A stretch of 64,000 nucleotides of DNA from Streptomyces sp. MP131-18 (lineage in GTDB: Bacteria; Actinomycetota; Actinomycetes; Streptomycetales; Streptomycetaceae). The DNA lies in contig NZ_LZNS01000001.1 in the NCBI RefSeq assembly GCF_001984575.1, positions 7,207,012 to 7,271,011 of the forward strand. Reading direction: 5' to 3'. The notes beneath the pieces are model-generated. The model saw nothing but the letters and a program-made list of their open reading frames with translations, was not told the origin of the DNA and did not search any database. Positions within the stretch are counted from its first letter, which is position 1; the number at the start of each line of letters is the position of its first letter. This document shows, in pieces, positions 57,879 through 64,000 of this stretch. Both the position numbers and the translations under genes were made by a program.

Positions 57879-59063
57879 TTGAGCAGGCTGCGCTGGCTGA
57901 CGGCGGGAGAGTCGCACGGTCCCGCCCTGGTGGCCACCCTGGAGGGGCTGCCCTCCGGGGTGCCCGTCACCACCGAGATGGTTGCGGACGCCCTGGCCCG
58001 TCGGCGGCTCGGCTACGGCCGCGGTGCGCGGATGAAGTTCGAACGCGACGAGGTTACGTTCATCGGCGGCGTCCGGCACGGGCTCACGCTCGGCTCGCCG
58101 GTGGCCGTCATGGTCGGCAACACCGAGTGGCCGAAGTGGGAGAAGGTCATGGCGGCCGACCCCGTCGACCCGGAGGAGCTGGCGGAGCTCGCCCGCAACG
58201 CCCCGCTGACGCGCCCGCGCCCGGGGCACGCCGACCTCGCCGGCATGCAGAAGTACGGCGTGAACGACGCTCGTCCCATCCTGGAACGGGCCTCCGCGCG
58301 CGAGACCGCGGCCCGGGTGGCCCTCGGCACGGTCGCCAGGTCCTACCTCAGGGAGACCGCGGGCGTCGAGATCGTCTCCCACGTGGTGGAGCTGGGCGGG
58401 GCGCGCGCCCCGCACGGCGTGCTCCCGCGGCTGACGGACACCGCGCGGCTCGACGAGGACCCGGTGCGCTGCCTGGACGCCGACGCCTCCAAGGCGATGG
58501 TCGCCGAGATCGACCAGGCCCACCGGGACGGCGACACCCTCGGCGGCGTGGTCGAGGTCCTCGCCTACGGCCTGCCGGTCGGGCTCGGCTCCCACGTGCA
58601 CTGGGACCGGCGCCTGGACGCCCGCCTCGCGGGCGCCCTGATGGGCATTCAGGCCATCAAGGGCGTGGAGCTCGGCGACGGCTTCGGGCTGGCCCGGGTG
58701 CCGGGGTCGAAGGCGCACGACGAGATCGTGCGCGGCGAGGACGGCATCCGCCGCGCGAGCGGCCGTGCCGGCGGCACCGAGGGCGGCCTGTCCACCGGCG
58801 AAGTGCTGCGCGTGCGGGCCGCGATGAAGCCCATCGCCACGGTGCCCCGCGCGCTGGCCACGGTGGATATCGCCACCGGGGAGGCCACCAGCGCGCACCA
58901 CCAGCGGTCCGACGTCTGTGCCGTTCCCGCCGCCGGCATCGTCGCGGAGGCCATGGTCGCGCTGGTGCTCGCGGACGCCGTCGCCGAGAAGTTCGGCGGG
59001 GACAGCGTGGCCGAGACCCGGCGGAACGTGACCGGGTTCCTCGACAACCTGGAGATCCGGTGA
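57879..59063 (+). CDS. aroC: chorismate synthase
   Basis: A 394-aa FMN-dependent enzyme, the last step of the shikimate pathway. It has RWLTAGESHGPALVATLEGLP-type start, RRRLGYGRGARMKFERD, RPRPGHADLAGMQKYG, RASARETAARVALG, GRAGGTEGGLSTGE and HHQRSDVCAVPAAG. The TTG at 57879 has AAGGAG at 57868-57873, 5 bases away. The stop overlaps the aroK GTG. Confidence 0.96.
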   Translation: MSRLRWLTAGESHGPALVATLEGLPSGVPVTTEMVADALARRRLGYGRGARMKFERDEVTFIGGVRHGLTLGSPVAVMVGNTEWPKWEKVMAADPVDPEELAELARNAPLTRPRPGHADLAGMQKYGVNDARPILERASARETAARVALGTVARSYLRETAGVEIVSHVVELGGARAPHGVLPRLTDTARLDEDPVRCLDADASKAMVAEIDQAHRDGDTLGGVVEVLAYGLPVGLGSHVHWDRRLDARLAGALMGIQAIKGVELGDGFGLARVPGSKAHDEIVRGEDGIRRASGRAGGTEGGLSTGEVLRVRAAMKPIATVPRALATVDIATGEATSAHHQRSDVCAVPAAGIVAEAMVALVLADAVAEKFGGDSVAETRRNVTGFLDNLEIR

Positions 59064-59602
59064 GCGGCACCGGGGCCGGGCGGGGGGCGCACGGCCCCGC
59101 CGTTGTGCTGGTGGGGCCCCCGGGGTCGGGCAAGTCGACCGTCGGCGCGGTGCTCGCGCGGCGGCTCGGCTGCACCGTCCGCGACACGGACACCGATATC
59201 GAGGCGACCGCGGGCAAGCCGATTCCCGACATCTTCGTGGAGGACGGCGAGCCGCGGTTCCGCGAGCTGGAGGCCGCCGCCGTGCGCGCCGCCGTCACCG
59301 GGCACGACGGCGTCGTCTCGCTGGGCGGCGGGGCCATCATGGACCCGGAGACCCGCGCGCTGCTCGCCGGGCTGCCCGTGGTCTTCCTCGACGTGGCGCT
59401 CGCCGAGGCCGTCCGCCGCGTCGGCCTCGACGTTCCCCGCCCGCTGCTCGCCGTCAATCCCAGGCAGCGGTGGCGGGTGCTGATGGAGGAGCGCCGCCCG
59501 TTCTACACCGAGGTGGCCCGCGCGGTCGTGCAGACCGCGGAGCGCACGCCGGACGAGGTCGCCCGGGCCGTCCTTGACGCATTGGAGCTCAAGACCGCAT
59601 GA
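59060..59602 (+). CDS. aroK: shikimate kinase
   Basis: A 180-aa kinase with Walker A GPPGSGKST, the shikimate-binding DTDTDIEATAGKPIPDIF, RELEAAAVRAA, LGGGAIM and the lid region RPLLAVNPRQRWRVLMEERRP. It phosphorylates shikimate at the 3-OH. GTG 59060 overlaps the aroC stop, and its own stop overlaps the aroB ATG. Confidence 0.95.
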   Translation: MSGTGAGRGAHGPAVVLVGPPGSGKSTVGAVLARRLGCTVRDTDTDIEATAGKPIPDIFVEDGEPRFRELEAAAVRAAVTGHDGVVSLGGGAIMDPETRALLAGLPVVFLDVALAEAVRRVGLDVPRPLLAVNPRQRWRVLMEERRPFYTEVARAVVQTAERTPDEVARAVLDALELKTA

Positions 59603-60714
59603 CCATCTCCCCGAAGGACCCACCCACCGACGCGCCCACCCGGATCACCGTGGGCGGCAGCGCGGGCACCGCGCCCTACGACGTGCTGGTCGGTCACCGC
59701 CTGCTGGGCGAGCTTCCGCAGCTCATCGGCACGGCGGCGCAGCGGGTGGCGGTGCTGCACCCCGAGGCGCTCGCCGAGTCGGGAGAGGCGGTGCGCAAGG
59801 ACCTGGCGGAGCAGGGGTACGAGACCATCGCCGTTCAGCTGCCCAACGCGGAAAAGGCGAAGACCGCCGAGGTCGCCGCCTACTGCTGGACGGCCCTGGG
59901 ACAGAGCGGTTTCACCCGCACCGACGTGATCGTCGGCCTCGGCGGCGGCGCGGCCACCGATCTCGCCGGCTTCGTCGCGGCCACCTGGCTGCGCGGCGTG
60001 CGCTGGATCGCCCTGCCCACCACCGTGCTCGGCATGGTGGACGCGGCGGTCGGCGGCAAGACCGGGATCAACACCGCCGAGGGCAAGAACCTGGTGGGCG
60101 CCTTCCACCCGCCCGCCGGGGTGCTGTGCGACCTGGCGGCGCTGGACTCGCTCCCGGTGCACGACTACGTGTCCGGGCTCGCCGAGGTGATCAAGGCCGG
60201 CTTCATCTCCGACCCGGTCATCCTGGACCTCGTCGAGTCCGACCCCGAGGGCGCCCGCGGGCCGCGCGGGCCGCACACGGCCGAGCTGGTCGAGCGCGCC
60301 ATCCGCGTCAAGGCCGAGGTGGTGGCCACCGACCTGAAGGAGTCGGGGCTGCGCGAGATCCTCAACTACGGGCACACGCTGGCCCACGCGATCGAGAAGA
60401 ACGAGCGGTACCAGTGGCGGCACGGCGCCGCCGTATCGGTCGGCATGGTCTTCGCGGCCGAGCTCGGCCGTATCGCGGGCCGCCTCGACGACGCGACCGC
60501 CGACCGGCACCGGGCGGTGCTGGCCTCCGTCGGCCTGCCGGTCACCTACCGCGGGGACCAGTGGCCGCGGCTGCTCGAGACCATGCGCATCGACAAGAAG
60601 TCCCGTGGCAACCGGCTCCGTTTCATCGTGCTGGACGGGCTGGCACGGCCGACGGTCCTGGAGAGCCCCGATCCGGCGATGCTGCTGGCCGCACACGCGG
60701 AGATCGCCGCATGA
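59599..60714 (+). CDS. aroB: 3-dehydroquinate synthase
   Basis: A 371-aa NAD/zinc enzyme closing the DAHP ring. It has the NAD-binding GGGAATDLAGFVAATWLRGV, PTTVLGMVDAAVGGKTGINTAEGKNL-type core, and zinc ligands in GLAEVIKAGFISD, NYGHTLAHAIE and WRHGAAVSVGM. The overlap is 4 bases at both ends (aroK, aroQ), so the four genes are translationally coupled. Confidence 0.96.
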   Translation: MTISPKDPPTDAPTRITVGGSAGTAPYDVLVGHRLLGELPQLIGTAAQRVAVLHPEALAESGEAVRKDLAEQGYETIAVQLPNAEKAKTAEVAAYCWTALGQSGFTRTDVIVGLGGGAATDLAGFVAATWLRGVRWIALPTTVLGMVDAAVGGKTGINTAEGKNLVGAFHPPAGVLCDLAALDSLPVHDYVSGLAEVIKAGFISDPVILDLVESDPEGARGPRGPHTAELVERAIRVKAEVVATDLKESGLREILNYGHTLAHAIEKNERYQWRHGAAVSVGMVFAAELGRIAGRLDDATADRHRAVLASVGLPVTYRGDQWPRLLETMRIDKKSRGNRLRFIVLDGLARPTVLESPDPAMLLAAHAEIAA

Positions 60715-61151
60715 GCCGCCCGGTCCTGGTGCTGAACGGGCCCAACCTCGGGCGCCTGGGCTCCCGCGAGCCGGACGTGTACGGCTCGACCTCCTACACG
60801 GGGCTCGTCGAACGGTGCACCGCGCTCGGCAAGGAGCTGGACCTCGCCGTCGAGGTCAGGGAGACCAATGACGAGGGCGAGCTGATCCGCTGGCTGCACG
60901 AGGCGGCGGACGGGGCCGTGCCCGTGGTGCTCAACCCCGGTGCGTTCACGCACTATTCGTATGGCCTGCGGGACGCCGCCGCCCAGCGGACGGCCCCCCT
61001 GATCGAGGTGCACATCTCCAACCCGTACCGCAGGGAGGAGTTTCGTCACACCTCGGTGATCGCCTCCGTGGCCAGCGGAACGGTCGCGGGATTCGGGATC
61101 GGCTCGTATCTGCTGGCCCTGCGGGCGCTGGCCGAGGAGTTGGCCGGCTGA
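60711..61151 (+). CDS. aroQ: 3-dehydroquinate dehydratase, type II
   Basis: A 146-aa type II enzyme with LNGPNLGRLGSREPDVYG (catalytic Tyr region), QTNDEGEL-like ETNDEGELIRWLHEA, NPGAFTHYSYGLRDA and EVHISNPYRREEFRHTS. It dehydrates 3-dehydroquinate to 3-dehydroshikimate. It is last in the aro string; a hairpin at 61158-61186 follows. Confidence 0.96.
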   Translation: MSRPVLVLNGPNLGRLGSREPDVYGSTSYTGLVERCTALGKELDLAVEVRETNDEGELIRWLHEAADGAVPVVLNPGAFTHYSYGLRDAAAQRTAPLIEVHISNPYRREEFRHTSVIASVASGTVAGFGIGSYLLALRALAEELAG

Positions 61152-61157
61152 GGCGTG

Positions 61158-61186
61158 CGTGCGGCACTTCCCGGCAGCGCCGCACG
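61158..61186 (+). terminator. hairpin after aroQ, probable end of the aro operon
   Basis: An 8-bp perfect stem (61158-61165 with 61179-61186) and a 13-nt loop, 6 bases after the aroQ stop. Confidence 0.45.
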
Positions 61187-61282
61187 TTCACCCCGAAGCC
61201 GGTACCACCGGGTACGGTGTGTCTGGTCCGAAGGGATGCACGTGCCCGTGTGCCGTGCGGAGACGACGTAGGTGGGGAGCGG

Positions 61283-61978
61283 ATGCAACAGTCCGGCGGG
61301 ATGCCTGTGCCACCCCCAGCCCCGCTCGACGGCGGGACGGCCAGCTCCCTTCAACTGCCTGCCGACAGCATGGTGCCCGCGCCGTCCCCCGCCACCGGGA
61401 CCGTGCGGCCCGACGTCACCCACGTCGGCGTGGCCGTGCTGCTGATCGGGCCGGCCGGCGCGGGCAAGACCACGGTCGCCAGGTTCTGGGCCGAGCGCAG
61501 GCCGGTGCCGACGGCCCACATCAGCCTCGACGACGTCCGGGAGTGGGTCAGGTCGGGCTTCGCCGATCCCCGTTCCGGGTGGGACGACCGCTCCGAGGCC
61601 CAGTACCGGCTGGCCCGCAGGACCTGCGGCTTCGCCGCGCGGAACTATCTGGCCAACGGCATCTCCTGCATCCTGGACGACGCCGTCTTCCCCGACCGGC
61701 CCGCGGTCGGCCTCGGCGGGTGGAAGCGGCATGTCGGCCCCGGCCTCATCCCGATCGTGCTGCTGCCGGGGCTCGACGTCGTCCTGGAGCGGAACGCGGC
61801 GCGTTCCGGCACCCGCCGCCTCTCCGACGAGGAGGTGGCCACCATCCATGGCCGGATGGCCGGGTGGTACGGCTCCGGACTGCCGATCATCGACAATTCC
61901 CGGCACGACGTGGCCACCACCGCCCGCATGCTGGACGACGCGGTGGCGCGCAGCCTGATGAGCCCGCCGCAGTGGTGA
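61283..61978 (+). CDS. P-loop NTPase/kinase-like protein of unknown substrate
   Basis: A 231-aa protein. A 50-residue Pro/Ala-rich head leads into AVLLIGPAGAGKTTVARFWA (Walker A), ISLDDVREWVRSGFADP, an LDDAVFPDRP segment (Walker B-like Asp) and IVLLPGLDVVLERNAARSGTRRL, the layout of zeta-toxin/chloramphenicol-phosphotransferase-like small kinases. HGRMAGWYGSGLPIIDNS near the end resembles the lid and C-terminal part of such kinases. There is no partner antitoxin. The ATG at 61283 has GGGGAG upstream. The substrate is unknown. Confidence 0.75.
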   Translation: MQQSGGMPVPPPAPLDGGTASSLQLPADSMVPAPSPATGTVRPDVTHVGVAVLLIGPAGAGKTTVARFWAERRPVPTAHISLDDVREWVRSGFADPRSGWDDRSEAQYRLARRTCGFAARNYLANGISCILDDAVFPDRPAVGLGGWKRHVGPGLIPIVLLPGLDVVLERNAARSGTRRLSDEEVATIHGRMAGWYGSGLPIIDNSRHDVATTARMLDDAVARSLMSPPQW

Positions 61979-62025
61979 CCGCTCATCCGGACGCGCTCAG
62001 GCGGGCGAAGGGCACCGGCCCTGCG

Positions 62026-62031
62026 TAGGCT
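62026..62031 (+). promoter_or_regulatory. -10-like TAGGCT for a leaderless M24-gene transcript
   Basis: TAGGCT ends 6 bases before the ATG at 62038, with no ribosome-binding site. Confidence 0.45.
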
Positions 62032-62037
62032 CGACCC

Positions 62038-63150
62038 ATGTCCGAGGTACACGCGGCCAGACGGTCGCGGCTGCGGGCCCGCCGTGCGTCGGCGGGTGCC
62101 GAGGCCGCCCTGGTGTCCCGGTCGGCCAACGTCCGCTATCTGGCGGGCCCGGCGCCGGCGGGAGCCGTGCTGCTCGTGGGCCACTCCGGCGCCGACGTGC
62201 TGTTCGCCCACTGGAATCCGGCGGGCGATCCGGCCGGTCCGCGCCCGGCGGGCGACGACGGGCTGCGCAGCGTGGCCCTCGGCGCGGATGTCGACCCGGC
62301 GGTGACCGCCGCCGCGCAGGCGGCGCGGGACGGCGCGGCGGCGCTGTCCGTCGAGGAGCACCACCTGACGGTGGCCAGGCACCGTGCCGTGGCCGCGGTG
62401 GTCCCCGACCTGGTGCTGAACGACCTGGACTGCGCGGTGGAGCGGCAGCGGCTGGTGAAGGACGAGGACGAGATCGCGGCCCTGCGGTCCGCGGCGGAGA
62501 TCACCGACCGGGCGCTGGGGGAGCTGCTGGAGTCGATCCTCGTCGGCCGGACCGAGCGCCATCTCGCCCTTGAGCTGGAACGGCGCTTGGTGGACCACGG
62601 CGCGGACGGTCCGGCGTTCCCCACCTCGGTGGCGACGGGCAGCCACTCCGGTCTTGCCGGGCACCGGCCGACCGACCGGCGCGTGGAGGAGGGCGATTTC
62701 CTCACCGTCTGCCTGGGGGCCCGTTTCCGCGGCTACCGCTGTCAGATCGGGCGGACGTTCGTCATCGGAACGAGCCCGGCGGACTGGCAGATCGAGCTCT
62801 ACGAGGTGGTCTTCGCAGCCCAGCGGGCGGCCCGGGAGGCGCTGGCGCCCGGGGCGGAGTACCGGTCGGTGGACCGGGCGGCGCGGGACGTGCTGGACGC
62901 CGCAGGGCACGGCAGATCGCTCGGGCCCGTCACGGGGCACGGGGTGGGGCTGGAAATCGGGGAGGACCCTCAGTTGGCGCCGGCGGCCATGGGTAGACTG
63001 GGCCCTTGCGTTCCGGTCACCGTCGAGCCGGGAGTCCATCTTCCAGGCCGGGGCGGTGTCCGGATCGACGATACGCTCGTCGTCCGCTCACCGGCGGACG
63101 GCGGACCCGAGCTACTCACCATCACGACCAAGGAGCTCCTCGCCCTCTAG
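62038..63150 (+). CDS. M24-family (Xaa-Pro aminopeptidase-like) protein lacking metal-binding Asp residues
   Basis: A 370-aa pita-bread protein. It has a creatinase-type N-domain (SRSANVRYLAGPAPAG) and a C-terminal M24 domain. Family enzymes use two metals held by Asp, Asp, His, Glu, Glu. Aligned here these are Cys225 (TVCLGA), Gln236 (CQIGRTF, same 11-residue spacing), His301 (TGHGVGL), Glu330 (VEPGVH) and Asp344 (RIDDT). Both bridging Asp are gone and the next catalytic His is Gly, so hydrolase activity is doubtful. It precedes efp by 70 bases. The start at 62038 is likely leaderless. Confidence 0.85.
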   Translation: MSEVHAARRSRLRARRASAGAEAALVSRSANVRYLAGPAPAGAVLLVGHSGADVLFAHWNPAGDPAGPRPAGDDGLRSVALGADVDPAVTAAAQAARDGAAALSVEEHHLTVARHRAVAAVVPDLVLNDLDCAVERQRLVKDEDEIAALRSAAEITDRALGELLESILVGRTERHLALELERRLVDHGADGPAFPTSVATGSHSGLAGHRPTDRRVEEGDFLTVCLGARFRGYRCQIGRTFVIGTSPADWQIELYEVVFAAQRAAREALAPGAEYRSVDRAARDVLDAAGHGRSLGPVTGHGVGLEIGEDPQLAPAAMGRLGPCVPVTVEPGVHLPGRGGVRIDDTLVVRSPADGGPELLTITTKELLAL

Positions 63151-63220
63151 GCCCTGCCAGGGGGTCGCGCGAGGAAACCGCGGTCACCTCAAGCAGCATT
63201 CGGTAGGAGATTCCGCGACC

Positions 63221-63787
63221 GTGGCCACCACGAACGACCTCAAGAACGGCATGGTGCTCAAGCTCGACGGGGGCCAGCTGTGGTCCGTTGTCGAGTTCCA
63301 GCATGTGAAGCCCGGCAAGGGCGGCGCATTCGTGCGCACCAAGCTCAAGAACGTACTCTCCGGCAAGGTGGTCGACCGGACCTTCAACGCCGGCACCAAG
63401 GTCGACACGGCGACCGTGGACCGACGCGGTATGCAGTTCTCCTACAAGGACGGCAGCGACTTCGTCTTCATGGACACCCAGACGTACGACCAGCTGTACG
63501 TCAACCCGGAGACCGTGGGCGAGGCGGCCAACTACCTCCTGGAGGGCCAGGACTGCACGGTCGCCATCTACGAGGAGAATCCGCTGTTCGTGGAGCTTCC
63601 CGCGGCGGTCGAGCTGGTCATCGAGTACACGGAGCCGGGCGTCCAGGGCGACCGCTCCACCGGTGGCACCAAGCCGGCCAGGCTGGAGACCGGCTACGAG
63701 ATCGGCGTGCCGCTCTTCATCACGACCGGCGAGAAGATCAAGGTCGACACCCGCTCCGGCGAATACCTTGGCCGGGTGAACAGCTAA
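63221..63787 (+). CDS. efp: elongation factor P
   Basis: A 188-aa three-domain EF-P that relieves ribosome stalling at proline runs. It has ATTNDLKNGMVLKLDGGQLW, the tip loop HVKPGKGGAFVRTKLKN with Lys33 at the position modified in some bacteria, DTQTYDQLYV and the C-terminal TRSGEYLGRV. The GTG at 63221 has TAGGAG upstream. Proline-rich proteins in this window (CobT and SecD heads) are the kind of client it serves. nusB follows in 2 bases. Confidence 0.96.
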   Translation: MATTNDLKNGMVLKLDGGQLWSVVEFQHVKPGKGGAFVRTKLKNVLSGKVVDRTFNAGTKVDTATVDRRGMQFSYKDGSDFVFMDTQTYDQLYVNPETVGEAANYLLEGQDCTVAIYEENPLFVELPAAVELVIEYTEPGVQGDRSTGGTKPARLETGYEIGVPLFITTGEKIKVDTRSGEYLGRVNS

Positions 63788-63789
63788 CC

Positions 63790-64000
63790 GTGGCTGCCCG
63801 CAGCAAGGCCCGCAAGCGTGCCCTCCAGATCCTCTTCGAGGCCGATCAACGCGGCGTCCCGCCGGTCGACGTCCTCGCGGACTGGGTGCGGCTCGCCCGG
63901 ACCGACGACCGGCAGCCGCCGGTCAGCGAGTACACCCGGGAGCTGGTCGAGGGCTTCGCCGCACATGCGGAGCGCATCGACGAGCTGATCACGCAGTACA
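63790..64000 (+). CDS. nusB: transcription antitermination protein NusB, N-terminal part (3' truncated by window)
   Basis: The frame is open from the GTG at 63790 to the window end (70 codons). AARSKARKRALQILFEADQRG is the NusB start, which binds boxA RNA with S10 in rRNA antitermination, followed by LVEGFAAHAERIDELI. It is 2 bases after the efp stop, the usual actinobacterial order. Confidence 0.9.
   Translation, partial: MAARSKARKRALQILFEADQRGVPPVDVLADWVRLARTDDRQPPVSEYTRELVEGFAAHAERIDELITQY

Overview
The window is a GC-rich, gene-dense piece of a Streptomyces (or close relative) chromosome. Evidence: very high third-position GC, frequent GTG and TTG starts, a near-canonical SsgB sporulation protein, a CGNR regulator, Pim glycolipid genes, MetNIQ, an alaS-ruvX-mltG-aro gene string, a single TTA codon in 64 kb, and many start codons with a -10-like hexamer just upstream and no Shine-Dalgarno sequence. 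Both ends cut genes: a glycerophosphodiester phosphodiesterase on the left and nusB on the right. There is no rRNA, CRISPR array, insertion sequence, integrase or phage gene. The region looks like conserved core chromosome, and the gene order matches what I recall of other Streptomyces.

Layout. 1-2.3 kb: phosphodiesterase end, an acetyltransferase, two small membrane proteins. 2.4-5.4 kb: a short Cys-rich leader peptide followed by the methionine importer metN-metI-metQ. 5.5-12.4 kb: an acetyltransferase, then cobalamin/siroheme genes (cobL-type methyltransferase, a BluB-CobT fusion with a long Pro/Ala/Glu-rich head, a CysG-like methyltransferase) and a SpoU rRNA methyltransferase. 12.4-14 kb: a membrane-anchored Ser/Thr kinase and a 55-aa membrane protein. 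14.1-14.5 kb: minus-strand tRNA cluster Gly-Cys-Val-Val with its own promoter and terminator. 14.6-20.5 kb: pabB-pabC (p-aminobenzoate), a double GNAT, a DsbA-like protein, small membrane proteins, a CGNR regulator, ssgB, and divergent from it an SRPBCC gene with the only TTA codon. 20.5-28.7 kb: tRNA-Val(CAC), thrS, a HIT hydrolase, an unknown membrane protein, and the pgsA-patA-pimA phosphatidylinositol mannoside operon. 28.8-33.5 kb: pdxS-pdxT (vitamin B6), yebC, ruvC-ruvA-ruvB. 33.6-40.5 kb: yajC-secD-secF-apt, then relA. 40.5-48 kb: DUF349 protein, cyclophilin, metallo-hydrolase, hisS, VKOR-like protein, rarA, a DUF2470 protein. 48-51 kb: rpsD and an NB-ARC/TPR protein. 51.2-61.2 kb: DUF948, a small conserved protein, alaS, ruvX, mltG, aroE, aroC, aroK, aroB, aroQ, mostly overlapping. 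61.3-64 kb: a P-loop protein, an M24 aminopeptidase homologue lacking metal ligands, efp, nusB.

How the parts fit. aroB-aroQ-aroE-aroK-aroC supply chorismate, which pabB/pabC turn into p-aminobenzoate. cobL and BluB-CobT serve B12 synthesis, and the CysG-like enzyme makes precorrin-2 and possibly sirohaem. PgsA, PatA and PimA build mannosylated phosphatidylinositol. ruvABC, yebC, rarA and ruvX serve DNA or RNA maintenance. yajC-secDF is the secretion accessory complex, and apt-relA link purine salvage to (p)ppGpp.

Points most worth a second look: the Cys-rich leader peptide before metN, an IdeR/DmdR-type iron box in the 55-bp gap between DUF2470 and rpsD, the TTA codon beside ssgB, the M24 homologue with both bridging Asp residues replaced, and a perfect 48-nt palindrome between relA and the DUF349 gene. 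I found no clearly novel multi-gene system. Boundaries come from reading frames, ribosome-binding sites and family knowledge; no database search was done.
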